Below are positions 16,730-24,921 of a stretch of 64,000 bases of DNA, piece after piece. Both the position numbers and the translations under genes were made by a program. Numbering within the stretch: position 1 is the stretch's first letter; every line of letters begins with the position of its first letter. The notes beneath the pieces were generated by a model. That model saw only the letters and a program-made list of their open reading frames with translations, searched no databases and had not been told where the DNA came from. Source of the DNA: an uncultured Saprospiraceae bacterium (GTDB lineage Bacteria > Bacteroidota > Bacteroidia > Chitinophagales > Saprospiraceae); the NCBI GenBank assembly GCA_937959275.1, contig CALGLU010000041.1, forward strand, positions 1 to 64,000, given 5' to 3'.

Positions 16730-18115
16730 TTACTCAATTTCAAAAATCTTAATATTATCAAATAAATGTGTGCCCACGGATGAGCCGACCCACACTTCGA
16801 CATATGAGGTGCCAGTTATGCTTTGATCAATGTAAAACTCTACGATATGATCTTCCCAATAGGGAGTATGGGTAATTTGTTGTGTTATAAATAAGGTGTA
16901 GGGCGCTCCTGTTTGTTGGATTCTTAAATAAAAACTCTCCGCATCGACAGATTTTGCCCTTACAATAGCACGATATTTTTTGAAACCTTCAAGTGGGACA
17001 TTGCTTTGTCCTAGTTCTACTCTCCAAGAGGATGGGTTGTAATCGACAACTTCAATTTCCGCACATTTTTGTCCTTCATAGGGGTCAGTATTATTGATAG
17101 AAAAATTGACTGTATATAGCTGATCATCTCTATTATTATAATACCAAGACGACCAGTCACTTTCAAAACTACTATTGATCATTCCATTATTATAGCATCC
17201 TCGTATTTGAGCAATAAATTGACTGAATTGATCCACCTCAAATCCTGAATTTAAATTGACTTCATAAGCGCCTCGAAAATCAACATCTCGATTTGCTTGT
17301 ATTTGTCCAGCGGCAGTTACTTGGTCATTGATGTATTCTCCACTAGGGATATCAGGGCTGTCAATAATAATTTGATCATATCTCCCACAATTGTCACAAT
17401 CTGGGCAATCGAAATGCCCGCATGGCAAAACAGAAATGTTGTCTTCAAGAGTAGCGGCACCATTTGTATATTGAACGGTGTAAGTCCCTGGCCCAACAAT
17501 GTCTGGGTCAAAATTAAAACTGCCATCACCATTGTCTGTAATGCCAGGCCCAGAAAATTGCCCTCCTAGCGCAACACCCGGATAAATATTAGTATACTGC
17601 CCACCATTTTCGCAGGCTTTAATATCTAGCACAAGCTCATTTTGAGTAAACTCTTGTGTGTGCATTCGTATTTCAGAGAATCCGACACAGGCTCCACCAT
17701 GATTGCTCAAAGCGGTGATGATTAAATGTCTTGCGGTCGTTCCTTTTAAATCAGCACTTAGCTGCCCAGGATATTTACCTGAATAGTAGGCTTTGGGAAT
17801 CGTAAACGTATCGATTGTTGTCCAGTTCATGCCATCCATAGATGAGGAGAATACCGCATCCCTGATCCCGCTCTTGATAAATGAGGGATGACTTATGTTC
17901 CATAGTTTAAGAGAATATATATCATACACATAGCCAAGATCATAGTGAATCCAATGACTATCACCTAGATCAGCATGTGGATTCATAGAGGTATTACAAC
18001 TCATCCAACCATCCATTAAATTAGTCGTATGCCGATCTTCTGCGCATTGTGTCAGGGCAGCTTGACAATAGATAAACATGATTATGAAAGGCAGATATTG
18101 TTTGATTAATTTCAT
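16730..18115 (-). CDS. Secreted discoidin-like (F5/8 type C) multidomain protein
   Basis: Start taken at ATG 18115, where the signal peptide begins (MKLIKQYLPFIIMFIYCQA); an ATG at 18139 would add eight residues. The N-terminal ~150 residues resemble an F5/8 type C carbohydrate-binding domain (LGDSHWIHYDLG, WTTIDTF, GFSEIRM). Next come a beta domain, a Cys-rich linker (CPDCDNCGRY), a module with NLNSGFEVDQFSQF, and a jelly-roll domain at the C-terminus (NSSFESDWSSW). It is the last gene of the DUF1800-DUF1501 operon and probably acts at the cell surface. Confidence 0.75.
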   Translation of the reverse strand: MKLIKQYLPFIIMFIYCQAALTQCAEDRHTTNLMDGWMSCNTSMNPHADLGDSHWIHYDLGYVYDIYSLKLWNISHPSFIKSGIRDAVFSSSMDGMNWTTIDTFTIPKAYYSGKYPGQLSADLKGTTARHLIITALSNHGGACVGFSEIRMHTQEFTQNELVLDIKACENGGQYTNIYPGVALGGQFSGPGITDNGDGSFNFDPDIVGPGTYTVQYTNGAATLEDNISVLPCGHFDCPDCDNCGRYDQIIIDSPDIPSGEYINDQVTAAGQIQANRDVDFRGAYEVNLNSGFEVDQFSQFIAQIRGCYNNGMINSSFESDWSSWYYNNRDDQLYTVNFSINNTDPYEGQKCAEIEVVDYNPSSWRVELGQSNVPLEGFKKYRAIVRAKSVDAESFYLRIQQTGAPYTLFITQQITHTPYWEDHIVEFYIDQSITGTSYVEVWVGSSVGTHLFDNIKIFEIE

Positions 18116-18141
18116 TGTATACGTGTTTAAGTCTGTCATGT

Positions 18142-19584
18142 CTAGAGTAATGAGTTGGAAATAAATCCGATCGGATAATTTTGACTTAAAGTGTCATAGA
18201 ATTCTCCCAAATTTGGAAAGATGCTGTTTAAGTCCAATGGTGAGACACCAAACCACTTTGCTACTTCTGCAAAATATTCGTCTGTCGATGTGCTTGGTAT
18301 GAGCACGCCGCCACCTGTATCAATAGAAGAGTCCAATGCTAAGCTGGGATAGTTGCCATAAATTTGTCCACCGTTCAATAAATTTTGTCCTCCAAAGACC
18401 ATGGCATTCCCACCCCAAGCATGATCCGAACCATTACCATTCCACGACAGTGTTCTTCCAAATTCGCTGATCGTCATTGTGAGGACATCGTCTTGCTTTC
18501 CGACAATTTCTAATCCTTCTACAAATGCACCTATAGCTTGCGAAACTTCTGTCAACATTGCCGATTGTGAGTTTAGTAATTCGTTATGATGATCCCATCC
18601 GCCATAGACGACATAGAATACCTGACGCTTAAAGCCAAGCTCATTCTGAACATCAATCGTCCTTGCAATCGTTTGTAAGGCATTTCCTAAAAAGGAACCT
18701 GGAAATAATCCCGGCGTAAAGTCTGTGGCAAAGGACAAAGCCTCCTGAAACTGAATGTGGGCGTCGCGAGCACCTTTGATCACATCCATATAGGTCTGTT
18801 TAAATATATCCTGATATTGATGTGCAATTAAACTGTCTATCGTTCTCGTCCTAATTTGCGAAAGTACAAAGTTTGATTCTGCATCATAGCCTCTGATACC
18901 AGATGAGCCAAGGATAGGTGTCATAGAATATTCTACTGTATCGTGTCCAGTTTGGAATATATTAGGGCCAGCCATAGACAGATTCATGGAGATATTCTGA
19001 TTGGTATTGCAAGACCCAATGATATCTGCCATTTTACCTGCCCAGCCTACCGAACTCCTTTCAGAAGGTAAGCCTGTCTGCCATTGCTCGATCTGATCAC
19101 TATGAGAATACAAGCCAAGGGGAACATCAATATTATTTTGGACTGTCGTTTTAGTTGTAGTTGTATTCAGTAAGGTGCCAACATTCGTTAATAGGGCAGC
19201 CTTGTCTTGATCGAATAAATCACGGATTTCTGACATGCTTGGATGTAGCCCAAAGTCTTGAGCTGGATCATTTGGTGTATTGCTTTTGAGTTGCAATATA
19301 TCAGCTCTAGGAATAGCAAGGCCACTCCGAGTTGCCGCATACTCGTTGTATTTCATTTGTTCATGAGGGATGAGCATATTGTAAGAGTCTGCCCCACCTG
19401 CAAAAAGAATGCAAACAACGGCCTTATAATCATTGCTCGATGATATTGACGCATTGCTAATAGACGCAGCATTTACTGCTTTGAAATTGAGGAGCGTATT
19501 CATAAAAGTCAAATACCCTAAACCAGCGCAGCTTGACTGCCCTAGGAATTGTCTTCTGTCCATTTGTTTATTTTTTTCTTTCAT
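18142..19584 (-). CDS. DUF1501 family protein
   Basis: A 480-residue protein with a Tat-like N-terminus (DRRQFLGQSSCAGLGYLTF), suggesting folded export. AVVCILFAGGADSYNMLIP and MTISEFGRTLSWNGNGSDHAWGGNAMVFGG are hallmark segments of DUF1501, a family distantly related to sulfatases/alkaline phosphatases. The biochemical role is unknown. It lies 11 bp after the DUF1800 gene, a pairing widely conserved in bacteria, so both probably act in one exported pathway. Confidence 0.9.
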   Translation of the reverse strand: MKEKNKQMDRRQFLGQSSCAGLGYLTFMNTLLNFKAVNAASISNASISSSNDYKAVVCILFAGGADSYNMLIPHEQMKYNEYAATRSGLAIPRADILQLKSNTPNDPAQDFGLHPSMSEIRDLFDQDKAALLTNVGTLLNTTTTKTTVQNNIDVPLGLYSHSDQIEQWQTGLPSERSSVGWAGKMADIIGSCNTNQNISMNLSMAGPNIFQTGHDTVEYSMTPILGSSGIRGYDAESNFVLSQIRTRTIDSLIAHQYQDIFKQTYMDVIKGARDAHIQFQEALSFATDFTPGLFPGSFLGNALQTIARTIDVQNELGFKRQVFYVVYGGWDHHNELLNSQSAMLTEVSQAIGAFVEGLEIVGKQDDVLTMTISEFGRTLSWNGNGSDHAWGGNAMVFGGQNLLNGGQIYGNYPSLALDSSIDTGGGVLIPSTSTDEYFAEVAKWFGVSPLDLNSIFPNLGEFYDTLSQNYPIGFISNSLL

Positions 19585-19595
19585 CGTAATTCTCC

Positions 19596-21437
19596 TTAAC
19601 GCATGATGCCATAATCTGGATTAATCAACATGAAATACATGCCATTATCTACTCTCCAGTTTTGATAATAATCTTGATGTTGAATAGGATTTATATCCAA
19701 TAAGGCTTGCCGAAAAAATCGTCTTGACACATCAGACAACTCACCATTCGTGAGGCGCATATCCAGCCAGTTTAAATAAGTCTCAGGGTCTTCAATTAAA
19801 GGGTAGTATGACTCTTTATTCCAGGTTACGGGATCGGTCGTTAATGGATTGCCAATCATAATGTTACCAGTAATCAATTGATCTATGTAATTCATATACC
19901 CAACACTTGTTTTGCTGCTGTGTAGTTGGAATTCTGGAGCCACTAATCCTTGATTAGATATAGGTCCAAAGGGAGTATGTGTGGGCAACCAAAAATTAAA
20001 AACAGAAGGTGCTGCTAATATATCTTGGTTCACATCCCGATAAAAATTAGTCGTCAGATTCCAATATTGATCATTCGGTGCGATTTTGTCAATGAGGCGT
20101 GTGAACTGTAGAAGTCGTATAAAGGGTTCCTTCAGTTTTCCATTTTTACTATCTGCCTGATAGCTACAATCTCGAGCTTCTTGATCCATAAGAATGGCTT
20201 TTATAACTGCTTGCATATCGCCACGAATGCCTTGCCCATTGTTATTGAATACGGTCGCCACTCTGGATATATAAGATGGTGACGGATTTGATTTCACCAT
20301 TCGTTGTATCAATAGATGACTGATAAATGGCCCGACATTAGGGTGATTAAATATGATGTTTATCGCATCTTCTATTTCTACCAAGCCAGAAGCATTCGCT
20401 TCGACGACTTGATTGCCGAATAAAATCTTATTCCCATTTTCATGTTGATCTTCATCATCGGTGGTTGTTGGGTCATCTACATCAAACATGATCATTGGTA
20501 CAGTGAAATCTGCGTACCAATGCAATAAGCCAAATCTCGGAACAAAATTACCATAACCGATATCGATGGTGCCACCATAACTTAATCCAGTAAATACTTT
20601 TGCTAATTCTTTGATATCATCTTGTCCGTAGGTTGGAATCCAGTCACCATTGCCGTCAACCTTTCGTGATCCATCTACGTTTAATTCATATAAGCCGATG
20701 CTGAATAATTGCATGACTTCTCTGGCATAATTTTCATCTGGATGAATGCTTAGTGCAAGGTTTGACTTAGGGTTATTGACATGAGTCAGGAATACACCCA
20801 TGGCCGGATTTAAGGTGACATCATACAGCAGGTCTTCAAAGTTGCCAAATGCATGTGTCATCAGCATATCATAGAATGAAGCTAAGCCGGGACCGTGATT
20901 ACTTAGATCTCCATTTCTTGATACGACCATAATCTGGGCCAAAGAACTAGCGACTTTATGTCGTAGTAAATCATCATTCGTCATTTGATTTTGCCAAAAA
21001 GCATAATTAAAATATTGCCAATTTGGAGACCGAACAATTTCGGTAGAGTCACCGCCATTATTGGCAAGTATATTTTGATTTACATCCATGACGAATTGTT
21101 CTAGTGTCGGTAATAGATAAGAAGGCGTAGAGCTAAACTGGTTATCTATCCAAGTCTCGATGCCCGTATTAACCACATCATCAATATGCCTTTTTTCATA
21201 AGCCAAGCTAGCTTGTGTAAGGAGTCGGCCTGCTTGGTAGTGTTCAAAATGTAAACCTGAGCCATTGAGTGTATTGATAGCAAGGGCGGTGTCCTGCCAC
21301 ATACTAGAGGCATGAAATTCGTCACTTGAATTGACGGTAACGCCATTGAACTGTCCTGAGCCAATGTAATCGGCGTATTGGGCATCGATGTTGTGCCAAG
21401 CAATAAGTAAAAAGGACAAAAGAATAACTCTACTCAT
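19596..21437 (-). CDS. DUF1800 family protein
   Basis: A 613-residue protein with signal peptide MSRVILLSFLLIAWHNIDAQ. Characteristic DUF1800 segments are visible: LREKMTNDD-like WQNQMTNDDLLRHKVASSLAQIM, HPDENYAREVMQLFSIGLYELN and KELAKVFTGLSY. The function is unknown. It is the first gene of a three-gene operon with DUF1501 and the discoidin-like protein. Confidence 0.88.
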   Translation of the reverse strand: MSRVILLSFLLIAWHNIDAQYADYIGSGQFNGVTVNSSDEFHASSMWQDTALAINTLNGSGLHFEHYQAGRLLTQASLAYEKRHIDDVVNTGIETWIDNQFSSTPSYLLPTLEQFVMDVNQNILANNGGDSTEIVRSPNWQYFNYAFWQNQMTNDDLLRHKVASSLAQIMVVSRNGDLSNHGPGLASFYDMLMTHAFGNFEDLLYDVTLNPAMGVFLTHVNNPKSNLALSIHPDENYAREVMQLFSIGLYELNVDGSRKVDGNGDWIPTYGQDDIKELAKVFTGLSYGGTIDIGYGNFVPRFGLLHWYADFTVPMIMFDVDDPTTTDDEDQHENGNKILFGNQVVEANASGLVEIEDAINIIFNHPNVGPFISHLLIQRMVKSNPSPSYISRVATVFNNNGQGIRGDMQAVIKAILMDQEARDCSYQADSKNGKLKEPFIRLLQFTRLIDKIAPNDQYWNLTTNFYRDVNQDILAAPSVFNFWLPTHTPFGPISNQGLVAPEFQLHSSKTSVGYMNYIDQLITGNIMIGNPLTTDPVTWNKESYYPLIEDPETYLNWLDMRLTNGELSDVSRRFFRQALLDINPIQHQDYYQNWRVDNGMYFMLINPDYGIMR

Positions 21438-21887
21438 AATCGTTGATACTATGAATTAATAAGACGATTTGATAAACGTTATCCTATTTGGATGTCAGTA
21501 GAGTTTCAGAAATATTAATGTAAGAACATAAATCATAAATAAAATAGAAATAGGTAAAAAGAATAGTGATGTGTCTTAGAGAAGTACGTCATTCCGAAAT
21601 CGCAGGCTATGTTATACTTATTTTTTATTCATGATTTATTCGAATGAATGTTTCTAAATAAATCAAACAATATCTTTTCAAGCAATTGTAAGATAGGATA
21701 GGATAAACATATATGAAAGAATCATATATACCTAAATTAGGTTGACGCCTATGTCCTGCGGAGGAGTGGCAGCCACCTTTGGTGGATGACGAGGTGGTTC
21801 TTCTTCCTTTGTATGATTGGTCATGCATTTGATACTGGAAAGAGGTGGTTTCTGGAGTTTAAGATCTAGAAGTGGAGTGACTAAAAT
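21438..21887. other. Intergenic region with GC-rich hairpin segment
   Basis: 450 bp between ywbE and the DUF1800 operon. Only 21750-21810 stands out: a GC-richer stretch with CCACCTTTGGTGG (5 bp stem, 3 nt loop) and GGAGGAGTGG/CGAGGTGG phrases in otherwise AT-rich DNA. It resembles short intergenic repeats I recall from other Bacteroidota genomes. No gene is supported. Confidence 0.4.
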
Positions 21888-22094
21888 TCAAAATTCCTCC
21901 TCCAATATCACCTTCACCCGCCCCACATCACCATCTTCCAACATCACTTTGATCCCATGGTGATGAGTCGGTGATTTAGTCAAGATTCGTTTGACGATGC
22001 CTCTAGTTAAGTCGCCAGAGCGTTGATCTTTTTTGAGGACGATATCGACTTCACATCCAATTTGTATGTCAGCTCTTCGCGTGCCGTCTGCCAT
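21888..22094 (-). CDS. ywbE: YwbE family protein
   Basis: A 68-residue basic protein matching YwbE (DUF2196) along its whole length: RADIQIGCEVDIVLKKDQRSG, LTRGIVKRILTKS, HHGIKVMLEDGDVGRVK. The fold resembles small RNA- or DNA-binding beta proteins; the role is unknown. It starts two bases after the GT2 stop, as last gene of the operon. Confidence 0.9.
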   Translation of the reverse strand: MADGTRRADIQIGCEVDIVLKKDQRSGDLTRGIVKRILTKSPTHHHGIKVMLEDGDVGRVKVILEEEF

Positions 22095-22096
22095 GA

Positions 22097-23032
22097 TTAA
22101 TCGATTGTTGTTTCTATGTTGTAGCTGTTACGGTTTTGTGCATTTCTAGAGACAAGCTCTGCTAAATAGCCGGTAACAAATAATTGTGTTCCAATGATTA
22201 ATGTCAAAATACCAAAGAAAAATAAGGGCCGAGTGGCTATACCGCCAGTCTGATATATCATTTTCACAATGGTTAAATAGAGTAAAATAGCAAAGCCGAT
22301 AAACATAAAGAGTACACCCCATGTCCCAAAAAAGTGCATGGGCCGCTTGCCAAATTTGCCTAAAAACAAGACAGTCGATAAATCTAAAAAACCGTAGATC
22401 ATCCTGCCCACGCCAAACTTACTCACTCCATATTTCCTCGCTCGATGCTCAACAACCTTCTCTCCTATATTTGAAAAGCCATTCATCTTAGCCATCACTG
22501 GAATATAACGATGCATATCACCATAGATTTCTATATTCTTAACGACCTCTTTTTTATATGACTTTAAGCCGCAATTAAAATCATGTAATTTTATGCCGCT
22601 AAACTTGCGCGTGACAGCGTTAAAGAATTTTGAAGGGATTGTTTTTCCAATAGGGTCATGGCGCTTCTTCTTCCAGCCTGAGACGATATCATGTCCGTCT
22701 TCGATGATCATTCTATAGAGCTCAGGTATTTCATCAGGGCTGTCTTGTAGATCAGCATCCATTGTGATGACGACATCCCCCTCAGCTTTTTCGAATCCAA
22801 CATTTAGTGCTGCAGATTTACCATAGTTGCGTCTAAATTTAATTGCTTTTATAGAGGGGTAGCTTTGTTTTAATTCATGAACAACTTTCCACGATGAGTC
22901 AGTACTGCCATCGTCGATCATGACGATCTCATACGAGAGAGAGGCATCACGTGTGACTCGATCAATCCAGCTCACTAATTCTGGTAAAGATTCTTCCTCG
23001 TTAAGGAAGGCGATGACGATACTAAGATCCAT
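22097..23032 (-). CDS. GT2 glycosyltransferase with C-terminal membrane helices
   Basis: A 311-residue protein like dolichyl/undecaprenyl-phosphate sugar transferases (DPM/ArnC type). The GT-A domain has SIVIAFLNEEESLPEL, MIDDGSTDSS and the metal-binding MDADLQDSPDEIP. HDFNCGLKSYKKEV is typical of the family. Two membrane helices follow (about 235-260 and 270-295). It likely moves a sugar from a nucleotide donor to a lipid phosphate for envelope glycans. It lies 18 bp after DUF4199. Confidence 0.88.
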   Translation of the reverse strand: MDLSIVIAFLNEEESLPELVSWIDRVTRDASLSYEIVMIDDGSTDSSWKVVHELKQSYPSIKAIKFRRNYGKSAALNVGFEKAEGDVVITMDADLQDSPDEIPELYRMIIEDGHDIVSGWKKKRHDPIGKTIPSKFFNAVTRKFSGIKLHDFNCGLKSYKKEVVKNIEIYGDMHRYIPVMAKMNGFSNIGEKVVEHRARKYGVSKFGVGRMIYGFLDLSTVLFLGKFGKRPMHFFGTWGVLFMFIGFAILLYLTIVKMIYQTGGIATRPLFFFGILTLIIGTQLFVTGYLAELVSRNAQNRNSYNIETTID

Positions 23033-23050
23033 TAATTCGTTCTAGATTGA

Positions 23051-23602
23051 CTAGTCTGATTTGAGTATAAGTGAGCCAATTAATCCAAAGATGACCGAAG
23101 TGAAAATCCGTGTAACAAAGGTTGTCCCAGCCATGAAAATCGGTGACATCACAAAATTCATGACATTGCTTACCATCTCTTTTCCTGCTTCTGCATCTTC
23201 ACTTGATACGTCAGGATTGTTATCTAAATCTGATGTTGCATCTGCCATTGCCGTTTCTCCTATAGTTTGTAACACTTCTGGTGCGATAAATGTAAAAAAT
23301 ACATAAGTGAAGATAAGAGAGATGATTCCTGATACCAAGCCTATGAATAGCGAAGTCACCATACCCTCTCCTAGAGTTAGGTGTCCTTCATTTTTATCTT
23401 TATAATATTTAATACCTAAAAAGATAAGTGCAAATAGTATAATCCATGTTATGACTGTTAAAAACATACCCTCTGTAATGTCAGTTGATGTATAATCTTG
23501 CAGACCAGCATAATGAGAAATTAGCATAAACGCTGACATTGCTAAGCCGAGATATAAGCCATATTTAAGGCCGGCTTTCATTGGTGTAGTAGTCTCTTCC
23601 AT
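23051..23602 (-). CDS. DUF4199 family membrane protein
   Basis: A 183-residue integral membrane protein with four predicted helices. The AGLKYGLYLGLAMSAFMLISH start, KYYKDKNEGHLTLGEGMVTSLFIGL centre and acidic loop (about 118-145) are typical of DUF4199. The function is unknown. In Bacteroidota this family often sits directly before a GT2 gene, as here. Confidence 0.85.
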   Translation of the reverse strand: MEETTTPMKAGLKYGLYLGLAMSAFMLISHYAGLQDYTSTDITEGMFLTVITWIILFALIFLGIKYYKDKNEGHLTLGEGMVTSLFIGLVSGIISLIFTYVFFTFIAPEVLQTIGETAMADATSDLDNNPDVSSEDAEAGKEMVSNVMNFVMSPIFMAGTTFVTRIFTSVIFGLIGSLILKSD

Positions 23603-23641
23603 AAGTTTTACGTATTTAAATGTTGCGTAATATAATAATAG

Positions 23642-24907
23642 CTACGCGATTATTTGATTCTTATGGATGATCGCTTTGACTTTACCGACGAACTCTTGGT
23701 TGAGGAAGGGTGAATTGGCTGATTTTGAACGATTTTGAGTCGAATCAAAGGTCCATTTTTCTTTTGGATTGAAGATAGTCAGGTTTGCCGTAGCCTTTTC
23801 TGTAATCGTAGGGATTGGCAAATTGAGGGCTGCTCTAGGGCCGATAGATAGGGCTTTCACCAAAGTCGCTAATGATATACTTTTTTGACAAGTCGTGTTT
23901 ACAGCTGCAAATGTTGTTTGTAATCCAATAGCCCCAAAATCAGCGTAGAAAAACTCTTTTTCCTTAGCTTCTGGTTCTAGTGGTGTGTGGTTAGAATTAA
24001 TGATTTGGATATCCTCATTGGCGATGGCTTTGACGAGAGCTGAGCGCTGCGCTTCGGATCGGAGTGGTGGGATCACTTTTAGATTGGGGTCGAAAGAGTG
24101 TAAAGCGTCATCCGCTTTAACCAAATGCAAATAACCTATACTTGCATTGACGTCTTGCTTTGATCGCTGACTAGCCTTAACAGCCATAATGGCTTCTTGC
24201 GTCGAGATGTTATGCAGGATTAATTTACCATTTGAGTATTTACACAACTCCAAGTCTCGCTGAACCATTATTTTTTCAGCAATATCAGGCATACCCGGCA
24301 TGCCTAATTGGACACTCATTTGACCTTCATTAATGACACCATTTTTTTGAACACTTTTGTCGATAGGTGTACTTATAATAATGCCGCCGAAGGATTGTGC
24401 GTATTCTAACGCGCGCAAGAGCAGACCATTATTTTCGATAGGATGTGATCCGTCAGAGAAAGCGATTGCACCTGCTTTCGTCATGTCAATCATCTCCGTA
24501 ATCTCCTCGCCAGCGCAGTCTCTGCTCAATGCGCCTATTGGCAATATGTCTACAGCGCTGTCTTTGGTGTTACTATAGATGTATTGTATTTCTGATTTGC
24601 TGTGGAGGCAGGGGTTGGTGTTAGGGAAGCAGGCGATGCCGGTGTAGCCGCCAGCTGCGGCAGCACGTGTGACAGATTGGATTGTCTCTCTCTGTTCGAA
24701 ACCTGGCTCTCCGATTTGAGTCCCTATGTCAAACCAGCCTATGGATACGCAATCACCTTTTTGCTCCCAGACATCGATACCAGATGGTTTGGATAATTTC
24801 TTGTCAATCTTAGAGATGATTCCATTTTTGATTAATATATCTACTGACTTATTATGGTATGGGGAGCGTTGATCGATTACCTTAATTTGTTTTAATAATA
24901 TATCCAT
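23642..24907 (-). CDS. Dihydroorotase-like protein, probably non-catalytic
   Basis: A 421-residue amidohydrolase-fold protein with dihydroorotase signatures (GGYTGIACFPNTNP, HNISTQEAI, KVIPPLRSEAQR). The metal-binding DxHxHxREPG motif reads DIGTQIGEPG (60-69), so both His ligands and the substrate Arg are replaced. The usual TDHAPH Asp is Asn in NSNHTPLEP. It is therefore unlikely to close or open the dihydroorotate ring. It may act like the inactive dihydroorotases that support aspartate transcarbamoylase in other bacteria, or have a new role. It lies between BatA and DUF4199. Confidence 0.85.
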   Translation of the reverse strand: MDILLKQIKVIDQRSPYHNKSVDILIKNGIISKIDKKLSKPSGIDVWEQKGDCVSIGWFDIGTQIGEPGFEQRETIQSVTRAAAAGGYTGIACFPNTNPCLHSKSEIQYIYSNTKDSAVDILPIGALSRDCAGEEITEMIDMTKAGAIAFSDGSHPIENNGLLLRALEYAQSFGGIIISTPIDKSVQKNGVINEGQMSVQLGMPGMPDIAEKIMVQRDLELCKYSNGKLILHNISTQEAIMAVKASQRSKQDVNASIGYLHLVKADDALHSFDPNLKVIPPLRSEAQRSALVKAIANEDIQIINSNHTPLEPEAKEKEFFYADFGAIGLQTTFAAVNTTCQKSISLATLVKALSIGPRAALNLPIPTITEKATANLTIFNPKEKWTFDSTQNRSKSANSPFLNQEFVGKVKAIIHKNQIIA

Positions 24908-24921
24908 CTTCCTAGGTCAGT

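Noticed and set aside
21625-21828. 67-residue minus-strand ORF in the ywbE spacer
   Set aside because: Composition follows the GC-rich hairpin segment; no signal peptide, domain or suitable context.
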